35,733 nt of DNA from Bacilli bacterium (GTDB lineage Bacteria; Bacillota_I; Bacilli_A; ML615J-28; CAG-698). Positions 16,123-23,315 of the stretch are shown in pieces; position 1 is the first letter of the stretch; each line of letters opens with the position of its first letter. The stretch spans positions 191,088 to 226,820 of the forward strand of contig JAGCUR010000018.1 in NCBI GenBank assembly GCA_017962745.1. Direction: 5' to 3'. Under the pieces are notes generated by a model, which made no database searches, was not told where the DNA came from, and saw only the letters and a list, made by a program, of their open reading frames with translations. Position numbers and translations under genes: made by a program.

Positions 16123-16869
16123 ATGAAGCATTATGATTTTAAGCAATTCGATGGTTTAGAATATGACGGTAATATATTATTTATGTCATGTAAATTGACA
16201 AATGTGAGCATCGAGGAAAATGTAAAAGTATATAGTGCGATAGTTAACGATTCAACAATTAAAGAATATGCTTCAATAGGTGATGATACGCACATTGGTT
16301 TTTCAGAGATAGGTGAAAAAACTGAAATTGCACGAAGATGCATTATTACAAATTCGAAAATAGGAGATGGATGCTTAATAGGTAAAGAAACAGTAATAAA
16401 TAATTCGAATATAGGAAATTATTGTGCAATTTCATGGAATATCACTATTGGGGGAGGAAAACATCCTATGAACTCTTTGGCTATGGTGAATAGAAAATTC
16501 ATTTTTGATAATGATAATTCTATCGTTGGTACTGATCCAATATTGCATACTCCTATTATTGTTGGAAATGATGTCTGGATAGGAGCAGGAGCTAGCATTA
16601 TGACTGGTCTAACTATTGGAGATGGTGCTGTGATAGGAGCAAATGCCGTTGTTACAAAAGATGTTCCACCATATGCTGTAGTAGCAGGTGTTCCTGCCAA
16701 AATAATTAAATATCGTTTTTCCTCTAAAGTTATAGAAAAATTATTAGAAATTAAGTGGTGGACATATTCTAGAGATATATTAAAAAAATATCATGATTGT
16801 TTTATTGGCGATTTAACTGATGAAAAATTAAAAATTCTAGAGAATTTAGTAAAGGAAAAAGATGTTTAA
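16123..16869 (+). CDS. Hexapeptide-repeat (XAT-type) acetyltransferase
   Basis: A 248-residue left-handed beta-helix acyltransferase that probably acetylates an amino or hydroxyl group of a nucleotide sugar using acetyl-CoA. Hexad repeats run from about residue 25 to 190 (for example IKEYASIGDDTHIGFSEIG, CLIGKETVINNSNIGNYCAI). The xenobiotic-acetyltransferase-like loop contains ITIGGGKHPMNSL, with the histidine expected at the active site. The C-terminal coil carries VWIGAGASIMTGLTIGDGAVIGANAVV, then VPPYAVVAGVPAKIIKYRF, and a helical tail. It lies one base after the aminotransferase with no separate ribosome-binding site, so translation is coupled and the aminotransferase product is the likely substrate (QdtC/FdtC/VioB-like role). 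Its end overlaps the regulator gene by 8 bp. Confidence 0.85.
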   Translation: MKHYDFKQFDGLEYDGNILFMSCKLTNVSIEENVKVYSAIVNDSTIKEYASIGDDTHIGFSEIGEKTEIARRCIITNSKIGDGCLIGKETVINNSNIGNYCAISWNITIGGGKHPMNSLAMVNRKFIFDNDNSIVGTDPILHTPIIVGNDVWIGAGASIMTGLTIGDGAVIGANAVVTKDVPPYAVVAGVPAKIIKYRFSSKVIEKLLEIKWWTYSRDILKKYHDCFIGDLTDEKLKILENLVKEKDV

Positions 16870-17866
16870 CGAAAAAGTAGGTAGAGCTATATCTTTTTTA
16901 AGAAAACGTGCTGGTCTAACTCAAATGGATCTTGCAATTAGACTCGGTGTTACAGATAAAGCTGTATCCAAATGGGAAAGAGGATTAGGTGTTCCTGATA
17001 TATCAATTATTAGTAGACTATCTGTTATTTTAGATACTGATACTGATAGTTTGCTTGCCGGAGATGTAATAAACCATTCTAATAAGTGGGTTGGCTTACT
17101 TATTTTGAATGGAAATGTTCCAGTTAGTGAAAAAATAATTGATAAACCTTTGATATATTTTATGATGAGTTATTTTCTTCTTGTCGGAATACGTATAATA
17201 AATGTTTGCTGTAATGATAAAGACAAAGAATATATTGAAAGCAATAGTGCATTATGGGATACTTTAGGAATTTGTATATCATTCAATAAATTGGTTGAAT
17301 TCGAAAATAATAACAATCATAATGCAATGATTGTTATTGGGAATATATTCGTATATGGAGTTGATTTAACCAAATTTTTGAAGAAAGGAATGGCATATGA
17401 TGATAGGCCTATTGTATTATCTCTTCCTAAAAGAATAGACAGCGGAAAAGTAGTTCATTTTAATGATAACATGAGAATAATTGATGTCGAAAACGACGAA
17501 GTTCTAAATACACAGTATGATTATTATGAACTTCCAATTTTCTTTGTTCCTCAAAGATATTTAAAAAGCGTTCTACAAAGTGTAGGTTTTATTTCGGGAA
17601 ATTCAAATGTAACTTTTTTTACTAGTTGTCTCGATAGAGGTTTTGTTGAATTATACGCAAATAATTATGAAGAATTGGAAGAATTAAAATCCTTTGTTAA
17701 CATTGTTCAGAAAGCATGTGGAATGCAAATATACTGTATTGAAGAAATTGCTTGGAGAAGAGGATTTATAGACATGAATACATTGAAAAAACTAGGAGTG
17801 AATCAGAACGATTCTATTTATGGTAGATATATTTTACGTCTTGTATCAGATAACAAAGAAAAGTAA
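16862..17866 (+). CDS. XRE-type regulator fused to a degenerate RmlA-like domain
   Basis: A 334-residue protein. Residues 5-65 form a clear XRE/Cro helix-turn-helix (RKRAGLTQMDLAIRLGVTDKAVSKWERG spans the two helices). Residues 75-334 align along their length with RmlA: WVGLLILNG with MKGIILAGG, IIDKPLIYF with IFDKPMIYY, YGVDLTKFLKKGM with YGPNMTQMLKDAM, CLDRG (256-260) with WLDTG, and an identical CIEEIAWRRGFID (292-304). The catalytic parts are lost: the GGKGTRL loop is absent and the metal-binding Asp of LGDN is Asn (N161 in VIGN). It therefore probably binds a dTDP-sugar, dTTP or RmlA itself and regulates transcription, most simply of its own rmlA operon. The ATG follows AAAGGA and overlaps the acetyltransferase gene. 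The regulatory role is inference. Confidence 0.85.
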   Translation: MFNEKVGRAISFLRKRAGLTQMDLAIRLGVTDKAVSKWERGLGVPDISIISRLSVILDTDTDSLLAGDVINHSNKWVGLLILNGNVPVSEKIIDKPLIYFMMSYFLLVGIRIINVCCNDKDKEYIESNSALWDTLGICISFNKLVEFENNNNHNAMIVIGNIFVYGVDLTKFLKKGMAYDDRPIVLSLPKRIDSGKVVHFNDNMRIIDVENDEVLNTQYDYYELPIFFVPQRYLKSVLQSVGFISGNSNVTFFTSCLDRGFVELYANNYEELEELKSFVNIVQKACGMQIYCIEEIAWRRGFIDMNTLKKLGVNQNDSIYGRYILRLVSDNKEK

Positions 17867-17908
17867 ACGATTAGTCGACTTTTATGTGTAGTTTTTAACT
17901 TTTAAAAA

Positions 17909-17924
17909 TGATATAATGATATTG
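17909..17924 (+). promoter_or_regulatory. Extended -10 promoter for the ATP-grasp/liv unit
   Basis: TGATATAAT (17909-17917) is a perfect extended -10 element. A good -35 is not evident, as is usual for extended -10 promoters. Transcription would start near 17924, only about 10 bases before the group II intron. If the intron is removed, the leader to the ATP-grasp start is only about 23 nt, a normal bacterial leader. Confidence 0.6.
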
Positions 17925-18432
17925 CATTTGAGGGTGCGCCAGTTCGGTTCATTCAACATAGTCGGTGGGATTCCGACCTAGAAAGAGTTAGCGCCTCATC
18001 TAGTACCGAGACCTTGAAGCCAAAATCGTGAGATTAGGTTTAAACGTAGGTTAGGGATACTATAAGCCTAAATGCGAAAGTGTGAAGCAATTCAGCCCCG
18101 TTATATATAAATAGTGGAAGCAGAGGTGGTCCTCAACACTGAATGCAATACCGGCTAAATCGTTAATGCAAGATATAGCGAGAGTTCCATCGGGGTCAAT
18201 AAGAGCTAGGCGTGTAGATTAATGATGTTAAATGGATACCTGGGAGAACTTATATTCTCTAGAAATAGTAAGTCATATTCAAGAGCTTGAACCTCAAGAT
18301 ATGGTTATGGAATATAAGTAGTCGGAGCCAACATAGTACCTATGAAAGTAGTAATGATACCGGAGGGAAGGAAGGCCACCAACAATCGTTTCTTTATATG
18401 TAAACATTTGGTACACTGGAGGTACTTAACAA

Positions 18433-19704
18433 ATGGAAAATGAACGTAAAGATATAAGAATATTAGCCAAGACCTATAAAAAGCTACAAACCTTAATGAA
18501 TTACATAAACAAAGAAACGCTAATTCAACAATTTAGAAAGGAGAGTAGTAATAAAGCCAGTGGTATAGATAGTGTAACTAAGGAAGAATATGGGCTAAAC
18601 CTTGAGGACAATATAGATGATTTACTTAAGAGAATGAAATCATTCTCATATAAGCCTCAACCAGTAAGAAGAACATATATTCCAAAAGCCAATGGCAAAT
18701 TGAGACCGCTTGGCATACCAGCATTTGAAGATAAGCTAGTTCAAGGATGTATGGCCTATGTGTTAAATGAAATATATGAAACAAAGTTTCTAAATTGTTC
18801 TTATGGCTTTAGAGAAAACAGAAACTGTCATATGGCCATCGAAGAAATAAACAGTCACATAATGAAGAATAAAGTTAACTATATTCTAGATTGTGACATC
18901 AAAGGTTTCTTTGATAATGTTGACCACAAATGGATGATGGAATTTCTAAAGCATGATATTGAAGATAAGAACTTCTTAAGATATGTAGCTAGATTTCTTA
19001 AGAGCGGAATTATCGAAGATTTGAAATATTACGAAAGTGATAAAGGAACACCGCAAGGTGGACTAATATCACCGGTTTTAGCGAATGTCTATTTGCATTA
19101 TGTATTAGATTTATGGTTTGAGTATATCAAAAAGAAATACAAAGGTGAAATGTATTTAATTAGATATGCCGACGATTTTGTGGTTCTATTTCAATACGAG
19201 AATGAGGCAAAAGATTTCTACAATAAACTAATAGAGAGATTAGCAAAATTCAATCTTGAAATAGCGACAGACAAAACAAGAATACTACCCTTTGGGAGAT
19301 TTAAAGGAAATAAAGAAAAGTTTGATTTTCTAGGTTTCGAGTTTCACAACGGTAAAACAATTAGAGGTACGTATCGTACTCACATAATAACGAGTAGGAA
19401 GAAATTAAAACTTAAAAGGGCGATTACTAAATCTTGGATAAAAGAGCATATACACGACCCACTAGCTGAGTTATATAAAAGTATCAATCTAAGGTTAATA
19501 GGTCATTATAATTATTATGGTATAAGCGGTAATTTTGAAAGTTTAATTAAGTTTTACAAATATGTTAAATACACACTATACAAGTGGCTGAGTCGAAGAG
19601 ACCAAAAAGGAAAGATGAATTATAATGATTTCCTGAGGATTTGGCAATACTATATAAGTGAGCCGAGTATTAAAGTTGATATATGGCATTGGCAAAAAGC
19701 GTAA
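18433..19704 (+). CDS. ltrA: Group II intron reverse transcriptase/maturase (LtrA family)
   Basis: This intron-encoded protein copies RNA into DNA and helps the intron fold and splice. Its 423 residues include RT motifs in order: SGIDSVTKEEY, YIPKANGKLRPLGIP (about 82-96), ILDCDIKGFFDNVDH (151-165, first catalytic Asp), KGTPQGGLISPVLANVYL (about 204-221), and the active-site YADD (245-248). The maturase X domain follows (INLRLIGHYNYYGI, LYKWLSRRDQKGK). After this only about 30 residues remain, so no HNH endonuclease domain is present, as in several En-minus intron lineages. GGAGG precedes the ATG at suitable spacing. No frameshift or missing catalytic residue is seen. Confidence 0.95.
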   Translation: MENERKDIRILAKTYKKLQTLMNYINKETLIQQFRKESSNKASGIDSVTKEEYGLNLEDNIDDLLKRMKSFSYKPQPVRRTYIPKANGKLRPLGIPAFEDKLVQGCMAYVLNEIYETKFLNCSYGFRENRNCHMAIEEINSHIMKNKVNYILDCDIKGFFDNVDHKWMMEFLKHDIEDKNFLRYVARFLKSGIIEDLKYYESDKGTPQGGLISPVLANVYLHYVLDLWFEYIKKKYKGEMYLIRYADDFVVLFQYENEAKDFYNKLIERLAKFNLEIATDKTRILPFGRFKGNKEKFDFLGFEFHNGKTIRGTYRTHIITSRKKLKLKRAITKSWIKEHIHDPLAELYKSINLRLIGHYNYYGISGNFESLIKFYKYVKYTLYKWLSRRDQKGKMNYNDFLRIWQYYISEPSIKVDIWHWQKA

Positions 19705-19718
19705 AGATTGTTGGTGAA

Positions 19719-19831
19719 GAGCCGTATGCGGAAAATCTGCACGTACGGTTCTGTGAGGGGCAAGTAGACAGTTACTCACTCACATTTATATAAGAAGAAA
19801 GAGAGGTAATGTCGGGCCTTGTCTACTCGAC
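19719..19831 (+). ncRNA. Domains V and VI of the group II intron
   Basis: Domain V is the hairpin GAGCCGTATGCG...CGTACGGTTC at 19719-19751, with the AGC catalytic triad at 19720-19722. Domain VI pairs GAG-GGCAAG (19755-19764) with CTTGTC-CTC (19818-19828), leaving A19825 unpaired as the likely branch point, 7 nt from the 3' end. Its long distal loop holds an ATG (19809) after AGAGAGG that is in frame with the downstream ATP-grasp gene. Confidence 0.82.
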
Positions 19832-19844
19832 TGAAAGTTGTTTT

Positions 19845-21104
19845 ATGGAGCAAAAAAAAATATTAATACCCGGCGGTAAGGCTTCTGATTGGGCTCTAGT
19901 TAATGCAGCCCATAGACTAGGTTTTTATGTTATTACTTCAGGAACCGATACAAAGGCTCCTGCTCATAGATATGCTGATGAGTACGTGTGCTTAGATTAC
20001 TCTAATAAAGAAGCTATGTTATCTTTGGCTAAAGAAAAAAGAATTGACTATATGTGTTCTTGTGCTAATGATTTTGGTATGATTTCGACCGCATATGTAT
20101 GTGAAAAACTAGGACTTCCTGGTCATGATTCTTATGAAACTACTTTAACAATACATAATAAAGATAGATTTAAACCTTTAGCAAAGAGATTAGGATTACA
20201 TACTCCTATATCAGAAATCTTTGATAATCGTGAAGAAGCTATTGAGTTTGCTAAAAAGCAAACCAAAGCTATTATTATTAAACCTGTTGATAATGTTGCA
20301 AGTATTGGTGTATCAAAACCAAAAACTAAAGAAGAAATTCCTGCTTGTATTGATTTAGCATTTTCTAAATCAAAGATTAAGAAAATCTTAATCGAACCAT
20401 TCTGTGAAGGATTCTTTACAACAGTTACGTCATTCTTGATTGATCAAAAGGTTGTTGCATTCTTTGCTGATTCTGCTTTCTTCTATAAAGAAGGAGAAGT
20501 TATTGGTAATGAGTTCCCATCTAATCTAAGGACTACAGGTGGTTGTCAACCTGCGCCTTATATGGATGACTGGAGTCCTTATATTATTGAAGACTTTAAT
20601 AAGATAGCAAGAGAATTACATTTATCTAATGGTAAATTCCATGCTGAATTGTTAGTTAATCCAAAAGATCATAGTGCTGTAATATTCGATGTTCATAGAA
20701 GATATTCAGGTTTTGCTGATCCATGGCCTGAATGGGATGATACAGTATCACTATTATGGGAAGACTGGGTTTTAAGAGCAGAGTGTGGATTTGATGTTTC
20801 TGATTTCCCTGTTGGAATAAAACAATCTAAGTATTTCCACAATCGTAATGTATATGCTCCAAAAAATGGACATCTTAAGAAAGTTGAATTTGATACATAT
20901 TTAACTGCACACTTAGTTAGTCCAAGCAATGTTACATTGCCTGGTAATAAACTAGTGCTTGAAGATATCGATGTTAATGATCATCTCCATCAACCACTAA
21001 TTAGTGTCAAACTTCGTTTTAATACAGTGAAGGAGATGGAATATATGTCAAATCCAGAAGTAGATGAGTTTTATAAACATATCACTTTTGTATATGATAA
21101 ATAA
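19845..21104 (+). CDS. ATP-grasp ligase (carbamoyl-phosphate synthase-like fold), copy 1
   Basis: A 419-residue protein of the ATP-grasp superfamily, which activates a carboxylate with ATP and joins it to an amine, thiol or similar nucleophile. The N-terminal preATP-grasp domain (about 1-110: KKILIPGGKASDWALVNAAHRLGF, YVITSGTDTKAPAHRYADEYV) is followed by the ATP-binding lid (KAIIIKPVDNVASIGVSKP; ILIEPFCEGFFTTV). The metal-binding region is around HAELLVNPKDHSAVIFDVHRRYSG. It is paralogous to the protein at 26910. The start at 19845 (MEQKKILIP) is chosen because the in-frame ATG at 19809 lies inside the intron and would add 12 unrelated residues (MSGLVYSTESCF). It precedes the Liv transporter genes by 26 nt, suggesting a link to the imported substrate. 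The substrate is unknown. Confidence 0.85.
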   Translation: MEQKKILIPGGKASDWALVNAAHRLGFYVITSGTDTKAPAHRYADEYVCLDYSNKEAMLSLAKEKRIDYMCSCANDFGMISTAYVCEKLGLPGHDSYETTLTIHNKDRFKPLAKRLGLHTPISEIFDNREEAIEFAKKQTKAIIIKPVDNVASIGVSKPKTKEEIPACIDLAFSKSKIKKILIEPFCEGFFTTVTSFLIDQKVVAFFADSAFFYKEGEVIGNEFPSNLRTTGGCQPAPYMDDWSPYIIEDFNKIARELHLSNGKFHAELLVNPKDHSAVIFDVHRRYSGFADPWPEWDDTVSLLWEDWVLRAECGFDVSDFPVGIKQSKYFHNRNVYAPKNGHLKKVEFDTYLTAHLVSPSNVTLPGNKLVLEDIDVNDHLHQPLISVKLRFNTVKEMEYMSNPEVDEFYKHITFVYDK

Positions 21105-21130
21105 ACAAGTAATGGTAATAGGAGGTTATG

Positions 21131-22333
21131 ATGAGAATTATTAAAAAGTTATTTGTTTTATTATTATTAGCTTTTGTTAGCGTTCTAGTTGCGTGTGGAA
21201 GCAAAGGCGAAGAATCTTTAAAGATCGGTTATTTTGGTAACTTACCAGAAGCTGGTGACTGTTTGGTTCAAAGAAATACTATTAAGTTGTTTGTTGAAAA
21301 ATGGAACAAAGAAAAGACTTTTGGTGATGTAACTGTTGAGTATTATGAATATGATAATACAAACAATGGTGCTCAAGATACTGAAATGTCAATCAAGGCT
21401 GCTCAAAAACTTATCAATCAAGATCAAGTTGATATTATTATCTCTGCACAATTATCAAATATTATCCAAGCTACTGGACAATTAATTAATGATGCAGAAG
21501 TTATAGATATCGGTTTAGGTTTATCTGCAACATGGATGCAACAAGGTTGGGATTACGTTTATCGTACTGCTTTAAATAATGATTACCAAGTTCCTGGTAT
21601 GACTGCTAAAATGAAAGAATTAAATCAAAATGATGTTGCTTTATTATATCAAAACACTGATAACTGTTTAACATTCAGAGATACTTTCAAAGCTGAAGCT
21701 GCTAAGTCAGGTTTAAACATCGTTGCTGATGAAATGCTACCAGCTGAAGGTGGTACTGGTATCACTGGCCAAGTAACTAAAGCTATCAATTCTAACCCTG
21801 ATTGTATTTTTATCACTGCCATGGGTGGAAGCTTTGGTACAGTTGTTAAACAACTTCGTCAATCTGGTTACAAAGGTATGATTTACCTTGGACAACCATT
21901 AACTACTACAGAAGTTGATTCAATCGGTAGCGAAGAAGTTAACGGCGTTGCAATGTTCTCTCCATATATCGCCTATAACAGGGTAGAAGATTGTAAGAAT
22001 GAATTTTGCAAAAACGTATTACAAGCATACTTTGACAAGTATGGTACATGTCCTCAAACTGATATGATTTACAAGATTTGGGATGCAATGTTATTAATCG
22101 AAAATGCTGTTAAAACTGCTAAATCTACAGATGCAAAAGAAATTCAAGCTGTTATTAAAACTTTGAAGTTCCAAGGATGTGCTGGAACTATGGACTTCAC
22201 TCGTGGAAGCAATGAATGTTACTTTGGTGCTCAAGCATGGGTTTACACTGGCCAAGGCGTTGCCGGTGGTCCAACTCTATTAGAAGATTGGTTAAAAACT
22301 GACTTATCAAGCAAAGTAAAGATGACTAAATAA
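21131..22333 (+). CDS. livK: Branched-chain amino acid-type ABC transporter substrate-binding lipoprotein
   Basis: This lipoprotein captures a small substrate outside the cell for the importer encoded next. It has a lipoprotein signal peptide (MRIIKKLFVLLLLAFVSVLVAC), with the lipobox LVAC and Cys22 as the lipid anchor. The mature part is a Peripla_BP_6 fold: SLKIGYFGNLPEAGDC, SIKAAQKLINQDQVDIIISAQLS, DVALLYQNTDNCLTFRDTFKAE, and YKGMIYLGQPLTTTEV. ATG 21131 is preferred over ATG 21128 because AGGAGG at 21120-21125 is then 5 nt away, not 2. The mature protein contains at least eight cysteines, unusual for this family. The gene is followed by a terminator-like hairpin. The family binds Leu/Ile/Val, other amino acids, amides or urea; the ligand cannot be read from sequence. 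Confidence 0.9.
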   Translation: MRIIKKLFVLLLLAFVSVLVACGSKGEESLKIGYFGNLPEAGDCLVQRNTIKLFVEKWNKEKTFGDVTVEYYEYDNTNNGAQDTEMSIKAAQKLINQDQVDIIISAQLSNIIQATGQLINDAEVIDIGLGLSATWMQQGWDYVYRTALNNDYQVPGMTAKMKELNQNDVALLYQNTDNCLTFRDTFKAEAAKSGLNIVADEMLPAEGGTGITGQVTKAINSNPDCIFITAMGGSFGTVVKQLRQSGYKGMIYLGQPLTTTEVDSIGSEEVNGVAMFSPYIAYNRVEDCKNEFCKNVLQAYFDKYGTCPQTDMIYKIWDAMLLIENAVKTAKSTDAKEIQAVIKTLKFQGCAGTMDFTRGSNECYFGAQAWVYTGQGVAGGPTLLEDWLKTDLSSKVKMTK

Positions 22334-22370
22334 TTTTAGTTCATTTAATTGTTGGTGGCATAAAATTATT

Positions 22371-22406
22371 AGGGATAAATAGCTTTCTGTTTATCCCTTA
22401 ATTTTT
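22371..22406 (+). terminator. Intrinsic terminator/attenuator between livK and livH
   Basis: AGGGATAAA (22371-22379) and TTTATCCCT (22390-22398) form a 9-bp stem with a 10-nt loop, followed by TAATTTTT. It lies just before the livH ribosome-binding site. Partial termination here would give more binding protein than membrane components, a common arrangement for ABC importers. Confidence 0.75.
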
Positions 22407-22418
22407 GTGGGAGGTCGT

Positions 22419-23312
22419 ATGGATTTTTTAAAATTAGTTTTACAACTTTTAATTCCCGGACTATGTTTAGGTTGTGTATATGGACTAAATGGTATTGGTT
22501 CAGCACTTTTATATAAAGGATCACATACTATTAATAACGCACAAGGCGCAATTGTTGGTCTCGGAGCTTTAATTGGATATTCTATCCAACAAGGCCTAAA
22601 GATTGGATTAATAGCATCAACTGCAATAGTTGTAGTTATCACTTTCTTTATTGGTGTCTTTCTTCAAGTTTTTATTATTAGTAGAGTCGAAAGAAGATCA
22701 TCAATGTATGTTGTTATTGCAACCCTTGCTCTGAGTTTAATAATTAGTAGTATAAGTATGTTAACATTTGGTTCTTGGACTTTTGAATCTGCAACAATTA
22801 TTATTCATGGTAGTAAATACTTACATATTAATTTCGTTAATGTTGATATTTTATGGTCTAACATTATCGCCATCATCATTTCATTTATTGCCATGATATC
22901 AATTCACTTGTTCTTAAACAGGACAAGTTTTGGTATGGCAATGAGATCTGCAGCGATGGATTCATTTGCGGCTGAGTCTTGTGGTGTAAGTGTAGTAAAG
23001 ACAAGAGCTGTTACATGGGGAATCATGGCTGCCCTTGGTGCCTTAGGTGGTTGTTTGATGGGACCTTTATTTGGTATTAGTGCTGGAATTGGAATCGCAA
23101 TGGGTAATAAAGGTAATACTGGTGCTGTATTAGGTGGTTATGGTAACATGTATGGAGCTATCATCGGCGGTCTAATCATCGGCATGGTTGAGACCATATT
23201 TGGTTATATCTATAGTCCTTACCAAAGTGCATTTACATATGCATTATTCCTTGTATTCTTATTATTGCTTCCTAAGGGAATTATGAATGAGAAAGCAATT
23301 GAGGAGGGATAA
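22419..23312 (+). CDS. livH: Liv-type ABC transporter permease LivH
   Basis: This is one of the two membrane subunits of the importer. Its 297 residues carry about eight hydrophobic segments. Family motifs include CLGCVYGLNGIGSALLYKG near the start, NNAQGAIVGLGALIGY, and the coupling region around SFGMAMRSAAMDSFAAESCGVSVVKT, where the EAA-like loop contacts the ATPases. The C-terminal part has NMYGAIIGGLIIGMVETIF. ATG 22419 is chosen because GGGAGG ends 4 nt upstream; an in-frame GTG at 22407 would overlap that site. The terminator-like hairpin upstream probably lowers its expression relative to livK. It ends 3 nt before livM. Confidence 0.92.
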   Translation: MDFLKLVLQLLIPGLCLGCVYGLNGIGSALLYKGSHTINNAQGAIVGLGALIGYSIQQGLKIGLIASTAIVVVITFFIGVFLQVFIISRVERRSSMYVVIATLALSLIISSISMLTFGSWTFESATIIIHGSKYLHINFVNVDILWSNIIAIIISFIAMISIHLFLNRTSFGMAMRSAAMDSFAAESCGVSVVKTRAVTWGIMAALGALGGCLMGPLFGISAGIGIAMGNKGNTGAVLGGYGNMYGAIIGGLIIGMVETIFGYIYSPYQSAFTYALFLVFLLLLPKGIMNEKAIEEG

Positions 23313-23315
23313 TAA

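Larger units (their letters stand above)
17934..19831 (+). mobile_element. Group II intron, complete (1898 bp)
   Basis: The 5' end GTGCG at 17934 matches the GUGYG consensus. The 3' end CTACTCGAC at 19831 follows a domain VI stem. Intron sequences CCTCAA (18131-18136) and ATGCAAT (18143-18149) are complementary to TTGAGG (17928-17933) and ATTGCAT (17921-17927), directly before the 5' junction. These are the expected exon-binding pairings and support this boundary. Their order, EBS1-like before EBS2-like within one loop, is unusual. Domain V is at 19719-19751 and an intact maturase is encoded at 18433-19704. The intron sits inside the leader of the ATP-grasp gene, between its promoter and its ATG. 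Joining the exons gives GAGG+TGA, a Shine-Dalgarno-like GAGGTGA, 10 nt before the ATG at 19845. Everything suggests a functional, recent insertion. Subclass is not determined. Confidence 0.9.

Noticed and set aside
16131-16700. Minus-strand open frames inside the acetyltransferase gene
   Set aside because: They mirror the hexapeptide repeats of the real gene and show no features of their own.
18433-19704. Reverse transcriptase as part of a retron or diversity-generating retroelement
   Set aside because: A domain V/VI pair, GUGCG 5' end, exon-binding matches and a maturase X domain all identify a group II intron; no variable/template repeat or msr/msd-like region is seen.
19809-19844. ATG 19809 as the main start of the ATP-grasp gene
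   Set aside because: These codons belong to the intron 3' end. The family start and the rebuilt ribosome-binding site point to ATG 19845.
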